The translations under genes and the position numbers were made by a program. Shown here piece by piece: positions 1 through 6,486 of a stretch of DNA of 6,659 bases. The stretch is from positions 1-6,659 of the forward strand of contig CAOKJI010000103.1 of NCBI GenBank assembly GCA_948468495.1, given 5' to 3'. The stretch is from an uncultured Dorea sp. (lineage in GTDB: Bacteria; Bacillota_A; Clostridia; Lachnospirales; Lachnospiraceae). The notes under the pieces were generated by a model. The model did no database searches and was not told where the DNA came from. It was given only the letters and a program-made list of their open reading frames with translations. The first letter of the stretch is position 1. Each line of letters begins with the position of its first letter.

Positions 1-90
1 TTAAGCCAATGTTTGCATAGAAGCAGGACCCCGGCCCTTTGCTGAAAGAAAACTTTGAATGGGCTGGATTGTTTAACAGAGAATTAAAGA

Positions 91-119
91 AAAGCGGCCG
101 CGGGAAAGAGCGGCGCTTT
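91..119. other. Stable hairpin with one-base bulge
   Basis: The arms 91-101 (AAAGCGGCCGC) and 110-119 (GCGGCGCTTT) pair over ten base pairs with a single bulged G at 97 and an 8-nt loop. The stem is GC-rich in the middle and A/T at its base. No run of T follows on the plus strand, so it is not a complete intrinsic terminator. It stands 8 bp before the clear terminator at 128-161. It may be a 3'-end stabilising structure or part of a tandem stop for the unit upstream of the window. The role is inferred; the inverted repeat is seen directly. The flanking stretch 1-90 shows no supportable gene: all three forward frames hit a stop within the first 45 bases (2-4, 18-20, 43-45), so at most a few last codons of an upstream gene could be present. 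Confidence 0.5.
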
Positions 120-127
120 AAGAGCAG

Positions 128-161
128 AAAACGGCATAGCTTGCAGGCTATGCCGTTTTTT
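128..161 (+). terminator. Intrinsic (rho-independent) terminator, possibly bidirectional
   Basis: A perfect 13-bp inverted repeat lies at 128-140 (AAAACGGCATAGC) and 147-159 (GCTATGCCGTTTT), with a 6-nt loop TTGCAG. The T run continues to 161. The matching A run at the start of the 5' arm means the structure could also stop transcription arriving on the minus strand. It separates the rhamnose locus from whatever lies to the left, so the regulator gene that follows should have its own promoter. Confidence 0.9.
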
Positions 162-205
162 ATCATATAGGAATACGATTTGTTAAGAGCCGGGTCAGAT
201 ATTGG

Positions 206-246
206 GAAAATCAGGACGTTTTTTATGAAAATCAGGACCTTTTTTT
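206..246 (+). promoter_or_regulatory. Tandem direct repeat, candidate AraC-family operator for the regulator gene
   Basis: Two near-identical copies of GAAAATCAGGACGTTTTTT occur at 206-224 and 227-246. The second has C in place of the G after CAGGAC and one extra T. The CAGGAC cores start at 212 and 233, exactly 21 bp apart, which puts both on the same face of the helix. Two direct half-sites at about two helical turns is the usual arrangement for AraC-family activators, as at araI1-araI2. The pair sits 60-100 bp before the chosen start of an AraC-type gene, just upstream of a weak promoter-like stretch, so autoregulation is the simplest reading. The repeat is seen; the binding protein is inferred. 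Confidence 0.55.
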
Positions 247-274
247 GTGCAGAAAAAAGTAATAAATTAAGAAT
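245..274 (+). promoter_or_regulatory. Weak candidate promoter of the AraC-type regulator
   Basis: An A/T-rich stretch between the direct repeats and the ribosome binding site offers only poor sigma-A matches. TTGTGC at 245-250 could be a -35 box with AAGAAT at 269-274 as -10 (18-bp spacer). TAAATT at 263-268 is an alternative -10, at the same 30-bp distance from the preceding CAGGAC core as seen at the transporter promoter. The poor match would suit an activator-dependent promoter. The exact boxes cannot be decided from the sequence. Confidence 0.3.
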
Positions 275-291
275 AGGGAAAATTCGCATAA

Positions 292-302
292 AGGAGAGGA
301 GG
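292..302 (+). promoter_or_regulatory. Ribosome binding site fixing the regulator start at 309
   Basis: AGGAGAGGAGG ends 6 nt before the ATG at 309. The same reading frame is open back to a TTG at 180, but that codon has no Shine-Dalgarno sequence, and the 43 extra residues would be encoded by the direct repeats and an A/T-rich leader. The ATG at 309 is therefore preferred. Confidence 0.85.
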
Positions 303-308
303 AAGCGG

Positions 309-1397
309 ATGGATAAATGGTTGATGTGCAAGCTGCGGGAGATTACAACAGAGGAACAGGCCTATCTGGATGGGGACATTCAGGTGAAAAGGGATATTTA
401 CACGCTGTCTGGCGAAGTGCAAAAGACAGAGGGCGCGGACGCTGCGGGAAGCAGAAAGAGGAGCGTTAGACAGGATAAGTTTGAGGTAGACTGTCAGCGG
501 TTTCTGCAGGAGGGGAAGCTGATTACGGTCAGGCATCACAGCCGTTTTATTGAATTTCCTCTTCATAAGCATAATTATATTGAGATTATGTATGTGTGTT
601 CCGGGGAGATTACGCATTATATTGACGGAAAAGAGTTAGTTATGAAGGAGGGGGATCTGCTCCTTTTGAACCAGCACGTCAGGCATGGGATTAAGAGAGC
701 CGGAATGGATGATGTGGGCGTCAATTTTATTGTGCTGCCGGAATTTTTTGATATACCGTTCCAGATGATGAGGAAGCAGAATATTATCGCAGATTTTCTT
801 CTGGGGATACTGCGGCAGAATAACCCGATTCCCCAATACCTGAATTTTCAACTCCGGGGGCAGAAGGCGATTTCAAATCTGATGGAGAATATGATTGCGT
901 CTATTGTGCGTGAGCGCATGCTGCCGGATTCGGATTCTCCGCTTGCCGTACCGGGGTATAACAATAAAGACGTCATTAATCAGTATTCCATGGGTCTGGT
1001 TTTTCTGTATTTGATTGACCATATAGATACGCTGTCCGATAATTCTTCCCAAAGTTACGAGGATATCGTGGTGCAGGCAACGGCCAGGTATATCGACGCT
1101 CATTACAGGACGGCGTCTTTAAGCCGGATTGCGGATGACTTTAAGCTGTCTTTGTCGGTGATTAGCAGGATGATTAAGAAGAGCACCGGTTTTACGTTTC
1201 AGGAGCTTTTGGTACGCAAGCGGTTTCAGAAAGCGGTTATGTTTTTGGTGGAGACGGAACTTCCGGTGGAGGAGATAGCGGTAAATATCGGGTATGAGAA
1301 TCACAGCTATTTTTACCGTCAGTTTAAGGCGCGTTATGGGATGACGCCGAGTCAGTATCGCAGGATGCATAAGGATGATAATGCAATCAAGATTTAA
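309..1397 (+). CDS. AraC-family transcriptional regulator with N-terminal cupin, probable rhamnose regulator
   Basis: The 362-residue protein has the classic two-part AraC/XylS layout. Residues about 62-145 form a cupin-like sugar-sensing domain, with the FPLHKHNYIE segment (His86, His88) typical of its start and a GDLLLLNQ strand near 115-122. Residues about 150-250 are a helical linker. Residues about 256-355 are the DNA-binding domain with two helix-turn-helix units: one at roughly 268-290 (SLSRIADDFKLSLSVISRMI) and one at roughly 318-343. The GYENHSYFYRQFKARYGMTP signature falls at 328-347. No signal peptide or membrane segment is seen, so it acts in the cytoplasm. It is the first gene of the locus, lies 140 bp upstream of the transporter gene and has direct repeats ahead of it, all suggesting an activator of the rhamnose genes. 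Identity with RhaS or RhaR cannot be claimed, because such regulators are assigned by context. The family call is very safe; the effector is inferred. Confidence 0.95.
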   Translation: MDKWLMCKLREITTEEQAYLDGDIQVKRDIYTLSGEVQKTEGADAAGSRKRSVRQDKFEVDCQRFLQEGKLITVRHHSRFIEFPLHKHNYIEIMYVCSGEITHYIDGKELVMKEGDLLLLNQHVRHGIKRAGMDDVGVNFIVLPEFFDIPFQMMRKQNIIADFLLGILRQNNPIPQYLNFQLRGQKAISNLMENMIASIVRERMLPDSDSPLAVPGYNNKDVINQYSMGLVFLYLIDHIDTLSDNSSQSYEDIVVQATARYIDAHYRTASLSRIADDFKLSLSVISRMIKKSTGFTFQELLVRKRFQKAVMFLVETELPVEEIAVNIGYENHSYFYRQFKARYGMTPSQYRRMHKDDNAIKI

Positions 1398-1411
1398 TCC
1401 GCAGACGGGAT

Positions 1412-1454
1412 TGCAAAAAAAGACAGTATTTTCGTCAAGACAGGACATTACGGG
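1412..1454 (+). promoter_or_regulatory. Candidate second AraC-type operator, ahead of the transporter promoter
   Basis: A CAGGAC core at 1441-1446, preceded by TCAAGA, resembles the repeats at 206-246. The block 21 bp upstream (1412-1433) keeps the A-tract, central AG and T-tract pattern and matches the 204-225 copy at about 13 of 22 positions, though it lacks CAGGAC itself. The proximal core starts 30 bp before the TATAAT box, so the site would abut the -35 region, where AraC-type activators commonly bind. The match is partial and A/T runs inflate it. CAGGAC also occurs by chance elsewhere in the window, for example at 24-29. Confidence 0.35.
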
Positions 1455-1476
1455 GCGCTGTAGGAAAGCCTATAAT
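1448..1476 (+). promoter_or_regulatory. Promoter of the transporter/rhamnose operon
   Basis: A perfect TATAAT -10 hexamer lies at 1471-1476. At a 17-bp spacer the -35 position (1448-1453) reads TTACGG, which matches TTGACA at only two positions. A perfect -10 with a poor -35 is typical of promoters that need an activator bound next to the -35 region. Transcription would start near 1483, giving a leader of about 55 nt before the ATG at 1538. The ribosome binding site GAGAGGTG is at 1526-1533. No strong terminator separates the regulator gene from this promoter, so some readthrough is possible. Confidence 0.6.
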
Positions 1477-1537
1477 AAAGGCACTTAAGTAATACAGGCG
1501 AAGGCAGCGCTGCCGGAAGAGAAATGAGAGGTGTATC

Positions 1538-3223
1538 ATGGATTACAGGAAAGAAGCACAGAAGATAGCGGCGGAGGACAGGCCGATATCGAAGAAAAAT
1601 GTTTCTGGTCTTGGCAACTTTTTTGGAATTTACGGCGGGGAGCATATTGCCGCGACGGAGTTTGTCATCGGCGCGACGCTGGTTACGCTGGGCGTGAAGG
1701 CGACGGATATATTCCTAGGGCTGATTGTGGGAAATATTCTCGCGACGCTGACCTATGCGCTGATCTGCGCGCCCATCGGAGTGGATACGAGGGTGACGCT
1801 GTATTCATATTTGAAGAAGGTGATGGGGCCCTATATGCAGAAGATTTACAATGTCGTGTGGGGGCTGGCTTCCATCGCCATGGCGGCTTCGATGCTGACG
1901 GTATCGGCCTCAGCGGTGAGAGAGATTTTTGGAATTAAGCTTCAGACGGAGTGGTATCCCACAGACATGAAGTTCGTTCTTGTGGTGATTGTTCTGGGTA
2001 TTATTGTAACGCTGGTTGCGGCAAATGGATTTGAGGCGGTGGCTAAGTTTTCATCGGTATGCGTGCCATGGATGATTATTGTATTTCTCGCCGGGTTTAC
2101 GGTGGTTGTGCCGCAGTTGATTGAGATAACGGGAGCGGCGGGGATTCATGGATTCGGTGATTTTATGGAGCTGATGAATACCAGTGTTTGGAACGGCGAG
2201 GTTCTGGAGGGCGGTCAGGATTTGACGATTTTTCATGTGATTGGATTTGCGTGGATGTGTAATCTGGCATATCATGGCGGTCTGAACGATATGGCGCTGT
2301 TTCGCTATGCAAAGTCTGCAAAGTATGGATTTGTAACCTGCTACGGTATGTTTATCGGCCATTTCTTTGCATGGGGCAGCGCAGGGATTATGGGTGCGAC
2401 GGCGGCAATTATTTTGAATCAGTCGCTGCTGATTCTGGACTCAGGGGCGATTACCAGCGCGGTTTTGGGAAGTACGGGACTTCTGGCGGTAATTATTGCC
2501 GGCTGGACGACCGCGAACCCGAACATATACCGGGCAAGCCTTGCATACGGCTCAGTGTTCCAGAATATATCGGCGAAGAAGCTGACTTATATTGTAGGCG
2601 TGTTTATGACGGTGGTAGCCTGCTTCCCGATTACGATGAATATTATGACCATTGTCAATATTATTGTGCTTGTGGTACCGCCGGTGGGAGCGATTGTGTT
2701 TGCGGAGCACTGGATTATCCCGAAGCTTGGCGGAACCAGATACTGGGCAATGTATAAGGGGTGGAAGATTAACTACGCCGGACTTGCGGCATGGGTGATT
2801 GCGCTGGCATTCGTGGCGGTTATGACGGTTACGAAGGCAATGCATTCTTATTTCCTGTTCCTGCCTACCTATTTGCTGGCGATGATATCCTATTTGATTC
2901 TGGCTTGTGTAATGGGAGCGAAAGGAGATTACAGCAGGCAGGCTGAAGAAGAAAGTAAGATTCAGGAGGCGCTGGAACAGATTCAGGAGGAAGAGGACGA
3001 AGAGGCGGAAACAGTCCGTCCGAAATATCCGGGAGTACAAAAGGCGGCGGCATATGCATCCTATGCGGCGCTTGCAGGATTTGCAGTATTTACTCTGATG
3101 GTTGCGGGGGGAAGCGTGACGCCGGATACCTGGAAGAGCGTTTCGATTGTGATTTCTTTTGTATATTTTGTGCTGAGCGGAGTGTCTACCTGTTTTAAAT
3201 TTGCTTTGGTTGAGAAAGCGTAA
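1538..3223 (+). CDS. NCS1-family (cytosine permease-like) transporter, probable rhamnose-locus importer
   Basis: This is a 561-residue integral membrane protein. The N-terminal half has the look of nucleobase:cation symporter-1 proteins: GGEHIAATEFVIGATLVTLG at 33-52 opens the first membrane helix, and a second helix with GLIVGNILATLTYALICAPI (61-80) leads into GVDTR. The TTANPNIYRASLAYGSVFQN segment (324-343) is the family's conserved helix 8 to loop region. About twelve hydrophobic segments are visible up to residue 460. A charged, glutamate-rich linker follows (about 466-497), then two more hydrophobic segments (about 503-525 and 533-555), so the protein is longer than the usual 420-500 residues. 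Known NCS1 members import cytosine, purines, hydantoins, thiamine or nicotinamide precursors with H+ or Na+. Here it sits between a sugar-sensing regulator and rhaM/rhaB, 97 bp from rhaM, which argues for a sugar substrate. The family is a firm call; rhamnose transport is an inference. The 97-bp gap to rhaM (3224-3320) holds only a weak short inverted repeat (around 3235-3260) and no convincing promoter or terminator, so cotranscription is likely. Confidence 0.85.
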   Translation: MDYRKEAQKIAAEDRPISKKNVSGLGNFFGIYGGEHIAATEFVIGATLVTLGVKATDIFLGLIVGNILATLTYALICAPIGVDTRVTLYSYLKKVMGPYMQKIYNVVWGLASIAMAASMLTVSASAVREIFGIKLQTEWYPTDMKFVLVVIVLGIIVTLVAANGFEAVAKFSSVCVPWMIIVFLAGFTVVVPQLIEITGAAGIHGFGDFMELMNTSVWNGEVLEGGQDLTIFHVIGFAWMCNLAYHGGLNDMALFRYAKSAKYGFVTCYGMFIGHFFAWGSAGIMGATAAIILNQSLLILDSGAITSAVLGSTGLLAVIIAGWTTANPNIYRASLAYGSVFQNISAKKLTYIVGVFMTVVACFPITMNIMTIVNIIVLVVPPVGAIVFAEHWIIPKLGGTRYWAMYKGWKINYAGLAAWVIALAFVAVMTVTKAMHSYFLFLPTYLLAMISYLILACVMGAKGDYSRQAEEESKIQEALEQIQEEEDEEAETVRPKYPGVQKAAAYASYAALAGFAVFTLMVAGGSVTPDTWKSVSIVISFVYFVLSGVSTCFKFALVEKA

Positions 3224-3320
3224 GGAAGACGGATTGCAGCGAAGGAGCGGCGGCTGCGAAGAAGCTGTCTTTGGCGGAGTCTGCCGGAATGTTGACTGAG
3301 CAGGGAAAGGAGCTGGTTAT

Positions 3321-3635
3321 ATGATAAGAAAAGGATTTAAGATGCGCCTCTATCCGGGCATGGCGAAGGAATACGAGAAGCGCCATAATGAGTTGTGGCC
3401 GGAGATGATTGAGATGATTCACGAGCATGGAGGCGGGAATTATTCGATTTATCTGGATAAAGAAACGGATGTACTTTTCGGATACATTGAGGTTGTGGAT
3501 GAAGAGAAATGGGCGGCGTCCGCCGATACAGAGATTAACCGGAAATGGTGGGATTTTATGGCGGATATCATGGAGACGAACCCGGATAACAGCCCGGTGA
3601 GCGTGGATTTAAGGCCGGTATTCCATTTGGATTAG
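3321..3635 (+). CDS. rhaM: L-rhamnose mutarotase
   Basis: RhaM interconverts the alpha and beta anomers of L-rhamnose in the cytoplasm, supplying the form the isomerase uses. The 104-residue product has the same length as the Escherichia coli enzyme (YiiL/RhaM) and aligns along its whole length from memory. Shared segments include MIRK at the start, RHN with the catalytic His22, Tyr41 in NYSIYLDK, the tryptophan pair at 76-77 and the NPDNSPVS stretch at 87-94. The fold is a small ferredoxin-like alpha/beta barrel that dimerises. AAAGGAG at 3306-3312 lies 8 nt before the ATG. The stop codon TAG is overlapped by the ribosome binding site of rhaB, so the two genes are tightly coupled. RhaM is a rhamnose-specific marker and is the best single reason for assigning the locus to this sugar. 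Confidence 0.96.
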   Translation: MIRKGFKMRLYPGMAKEYEKRHNELWPEMIEMIHEHGGGNYSIYLDKETDVLFGYIEVVDEEKWAASADTEINRKWWDFMADIMETNPDNSPVSVDLRPVFHLD

Positions 3636-3647
3636 GAGGAAGAGCGG

Positions 3648-5048
3648 ATGGGTACATATTATCTTGCGGTAGATATCGGGGCTTCCAGCGGACGCCATAT
3701 GCTGGGGAGCATAGAGGACGGAAAGCTTGTTCTGGAAGAGGTCTACCGTTTCCCAAATGGGATGAAGAGGGTGGAAGGCAGCCTCTGCTGGGATGTGGAA
3801 GCGCTGTTCTATGAGATTAAGGAAGGCTTAAAGCGGTGCAAGGAACTTGGAAAGATTCCGTCGTTTCTGGGGATTGATACATGGGCTGTGGACTATGTGC
3901 TTCTGGACGGAAATGACCGGATTCTCGGGAAAACCTATGGATACCGGGATGACAGGACCAATGGGATGGACGCGAAGGTGTATGAGGAGATTTCGCTGAA
4001 AGATCTCTATGCGCGCACCGGAATCCAGAAACAGATTTTTAATACCATCTATCAGTTGATGGCGGTAAAACAGCAGGAGCCGGAAATTTTAGGGGAAGCA
4101 AGAAGCATGCTGCTGATTCCGGATTATTTTAACTTCCTGCTGACCGGGGAGAAGAAGACGGAATATACAAACGCCACCACCACGCAGCTTGTAAGTCCCG
4201 TTTCAAAAGACTGGGACTATGGATTGATTGATATGCTAGGCTATCCCAGAGCAATATTCGGGAAAATCAGCCGGCCGGGGACTCTGGTCGGGAATTTCAG
4301 AAAGTCCATTCAGGAAGAGGTTGGCTTTGACTGTCAGGTAATTCTGCCTGCCACCCATGATACGGGTTCCGCCGTAGCTGCGATTCCGACCGTCAGGGAA
4401 GACGCGCTGTATATCAGCTCCGGGACCTGGTCGCTGATGGGAACGGAACTTTCCGAGGCAGACTGTTCCGCGGAAAGCAGGGTGAGAAATCTTACTAATG
4501 AGGGGGGCTATGAATACCGTTTCCGGTATCTGAAAAATATTATGGGGCTTTGGATGATTCAGTCAATCCGAAAGGAATTTGCGGAAGAATATTCCTATGG
4601 ATATATCTGCGAGCAGGCGCAGAAACAGGATATTCCATCCATCGTGGACTGCAATGATGAAATGTTTCTGGCGCCGGAGAGTATGACAGAGGCGGTGAAA
4701 GCGTATTGCAGACAGACCGGACAGCAGGTTCCCCGGGATGAATGGGAGCTTGCGGCGGTTATCTACAACAGTCTGGGTAAGTGCTATGGAGATACGCTCC
4801 GGCAGATTGAAGAGATGACCGGGAAAATGTATGACTGTATCTATGTGGTAGGCGGCGGCTCCAATGCGGAATACTTGAATCAGGTTACCGCAAAATATAC
4901 GGAGCGTACGGTCTATGCAGGACCCAGCGAAGCTACGGCTATCGGGAATCTGCTGGTACAGATGATTTATGACCGGAGATTCGGCGGACTGAAAGAAGCT
5001 AGGGGATGCGTAAAGCATTCTTTTGAAATAAAGAAATATGAGAAATAA
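3648..5048 (+). CDS. rhaB: L-rhamnulokinase (FGGY carbohydrate kinase)
   Basis: RhaB phosphorylates L-rhamnulose with ATP to give L-rhamnulose 1-phosphate. The 466-residue protein has the two-lobed FGGY kinase layout. The N-terminal phosphate-binding loop DIGASSGR is at 9-16, followed by GIDTWAVDY at 75-83, typical of rhamnulokinases. YGYRDDRT (97-104) and the TGIQKQIFNTIYQL region (124-137) contribute to the sugar site. HDTGSAVAAIP at 237-247 carries Asp238, the expected catalytic base, and SSGTWSLMGTEL follows at 258-269. The nucleotide-binding GGGSNAEYLNQ is at 402-412. All of these are intact and the length is normal for the family (about 470-490), so the enzyme looks functional. The ribosome binding site AGGAGG (3634-3639) overlaps the stop of rhaM, and the ATG lies 8 nt beyond it. 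The next gene starts 19 bp after the stop. Fuculose or xylulose kinase is unlikely given the motifs and the rhaM neighbour. Confidence 0.96.
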   Translation: MGTYYLAVDIGASSGRHMLGSIEDGKLVLEEVYRFPNGMKRVEGSLCWDVEALFYEIKEGLKRCKELGKIPSFLGIDTWAVDYVLLDGNDRILGKTYGYRDDRTNGMDAKVYEEISLKDLYARTGIQKQIFNTIYQLMAVKQQEPEILGEARSMLLIPDYFNFLLTGEKKTEYTNATTTQLVSPVSKDWDYGLIDMLGYPRAIFGKISRPGTLVGNFRKSIQEEVGFDCQVILPATHDTGSAVAAIPTVREDALYISSGTWSLMGTELSEADCSAESRVRNLTNEGGYEYRFRYLKNIMGLWMIQSIRKEFAEEYSYGYICEQAQKQDIPSIVDCNDEMFLAPESMTEAVKAYCRQTGQQVPRDEWELAAVIYNSLGKCYGDTLRQIEEMTGKMYDCIYVVGGGSNAEYLNQVTAKYTERTVYAGPSEATAIGNLLVQMIYDRRFGGLKEARGCVKHSFEIKKYEK

Positions 5049-5052
5049 TTTC

Positions 5053-5059
5053 AAGGAGG
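5053..5059 (+). promoter_or_regulatory. Ribosome binding site fixing the isomerase start at 5068
   Basis: AAGGAGG ends 8 nt before the ATG at 5068. The frame is also open from an ATG at 5038 inside the end of rhaB, but using it would make the Shine-Dalgarno sequence itself coding and add ten residues (MRNNFKEDER) that look like translated leader. The start at 5068 is strongly preferred. Confidence 0.9.
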
Positions 5060-5067
5060 ATGAAAGA

Positions 5068-6486
5068 ATGTTAGTAAATACGAAAGCAAGGGTCGGTGTA
5101 TTTTCGATTGCACTGGGCGCATATCTGCCGCAATTTCCGTCATTGGTACCGGAGTTTGAGGCGCAGTACGAAGCGTTTAAGAATACGATTCCGGAGACGG
5201 TAGAACTTGTGGACGGAGGTGTGGTTACCACCAAGGAGCTGTCCCAGGCGGCAGGGGACAAGTTTCGGGCAGCGGATGTTGATTTGGTAATCTTACAGCT
5301 TCTTACTTACGCCACTTCCTATAATATGCTTCCGGCAGTCCGGGATCTGGATGTGCCGGTGGTGCTGGTAAATGTCCAGAAGAAAAAGGCGCCGGATTAT
5401 GCAAATACGGACACTGCCACATGGCTTGGCGAGCTGTATGCCTGCGGCGCTGTGGGGGAGATGGTAGCGGATTTGGAGCGCGCCGGAAAGCGCCATGCGG
5501 TGATTACGGGCGTAGTGGAAGGCGGCGATGCGAAGGTGCAGGCTGAGATTGAAGAGTGGTGCAAGGCGGCTCAGGTGCGGCGCCGTTTCCGGGATACGAA
5601 TCTGGCGCAGATTGGACGTCCCTATCCTGGCATGATGGATTTGTACATTGATGAGACCAATCTTTACCATAGGATGTTCCTCTATACCAAACAGTTTGAC
5701 TGGGAGAAAATGTGGGCGATTGCGGATGATATCACCGATGAAGAGCTGATTCGGGCGAAGGCGCAGGATATCCTTGATACCTTTGAGATTGAAGGCGGCG
5801 GCACGATTGAGAAAGTCTGGGAGATGGCGAAATATGTGGCTGCTTTTGAACGGTGGGTTAAGGAGGAGCAGATTGCATTCATTGCTTCCCATTATGACGG
5901 TTTTGCTCAGGGGAAGGCCGGCGTCCTGGACAGTATGCTGATTCCCGCGTTTTCTATGCTGATTAAGCAGGGGGTTGCCTGCGCGGTAGAAGGGGATATC
6001 AAGGTTGCGATGGCGATGAGCATCCTGAAGACGATTTCCGGCATGGGACAGCTCTCAGAGATGTATTCTATTGATTTTGAGGAGGATATCTGTATCATCG
6101 GCCACAGCGGCTCCGGGGACGCCGATATATCGGCAAAGAAACCGACGATGAAGATTGTGCCTGTGTTCCATGGCAAGACCGGCGGCGGTTACCTGACTCA
6201 GTTTTATCCGCATCTCGGCCCGGTTACGTATCTGGGGATTACCCAGGACCGGGACGGTAATTTTAAGTTTGTTGCGGCGGAGGGAGTTAATGAGGCCGGT
6301 CCCATCTTTGAGTTTGGCGATACCAATATGCGGACGCGCTTTGCCTGCGGGGCAAGAGAATTTTGCAATAAATGGAGCGAGGCGGGACCGACCCACCATA
6401 TGGCGGCAGCGGCAGGGAAGCATATTGACACGATTTTGAAGGTGGCGAAGATCTTCAACGTGCCGGTGGACGTAATTACAAGGTAA
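5068..6486 (+). CDS. AraA-type sugar isomerase, candidate L-rhamnose isomerase
   Basis: This 472-residue protein belongs with the L-arabinose/L-fucose isomerase superfamily of Mn2+-dependent aldose-ketose isomerases. It is a distant relative of L-arabinose isomerase and not RhaA. The four metal ligands expected from AraA (Glu306, Glu333, His350 and His450 in E. coli) all have counterparts: Glu308 in VEGDIKVA, Glu331 in SEMYSIDF, His346 in IIGHSG, and His443 or His444 in GPTHHM. Spacings between them are close to those of AraA. The AEIEEWCKAAQV stretch at 159-170 resembles the AraA Rossmann-like segment, and the glycine-rich FHGKTGGGYL (367-376) lies in the C-terminal beta domain. The classical AraA N-terminal segment (FVTGSQHLYG-like) is absent, replaced by a short VGVFSIALGAYLPQFP start. 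It lies 19 bp after rhaB and before a probable rhaD, exactly where the pathway needs L-rhamnose isomerase, so that activity is inferred. Arabinose, fucose or another sugar remains possible, and a classical rhaA could lie outside the window. Confidence 0.8.
   Translation: MLVNTKARVGVFSIALGAYLPQFPSLVPEFEAQYEAFKNTIPETVELVDGGVVTTKELSQAAGDKFRAADVDLVILQLLTYATSYNMLPAVRDLDVPVVLVNVQKKKAPDYANTDTATWLGELYACGAVGEMVADLERAGKRHAVITGVVEGGDAKVQAEIEEWCKAAQVRRRFRDTNLAQIGRPYPGMMDLYIDETNLYHRMFLYTKQFDWEKMWAIADDITDEELIRAKAQDILDTFEIEGGGTIEKVWEMAKYVAAFERWVKEEQIAFIASHYDGFAQGKAGVLDSMLIPAFSMLIKQGVACAVEGDIKVAMAMSILKTISGMGQLSEMYSIDFEEDICIIGHSGSGDADISAKKPTMKIVPVFHGKTGGGYLTQFYPHLGPVTYLGITQDRDGNFKFVAAEGVNEAGPIFEFGDTNMRTRFACGAREFCNKWSEAGPTHHMAAAAGKHIDTILKVAKIFNVPVDVITR

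Noticed and set aside
1..45. C-terminal codons of an upstream gene
   Set aside because: Each forward frame stops within 45 bases, so any upstream gene could contribute only a few codons and the frame cannot be chosen.
180..308. N-terminal extension of the AraC-type protein from a TTG start
   Set aside because: No ribosome binding site precedes the TTG. The extra 43 residues are translated repeats and A/T-rich leader, and a strong Shine-Dalgarno sequence precedes the ATG at 309.
1396..1412. Possible terminator after the AraC-type gene
   Set aside because: AATCC/GGATT gives only a 5-bp stem, and an A run instead of a T run follows, so it is not a credible plus-strand terminator.
3292..3322. 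TTGACT ... TTATAT as a promoter before rhaM
   Set aside because: The -10-like box overlaps the rhaM start codon and lies downstream of its ribosome binding site, so it could not make a useful rhaM message.
5038..5067. Isomerase start overlapping the end of rhaB
   Set aside because: The ribosome binding site AAGGAGG lies downstream of this ATG and is ideally spaced for the ATG at 5068.
4563..5261. 232-residue open frame on the minus strand
   Set aside because: It is antisense to well-supported rhaB and the isomerase, and its translation shows no recognisable domain, so it is a shadow frame of GC-biased coding DNA.
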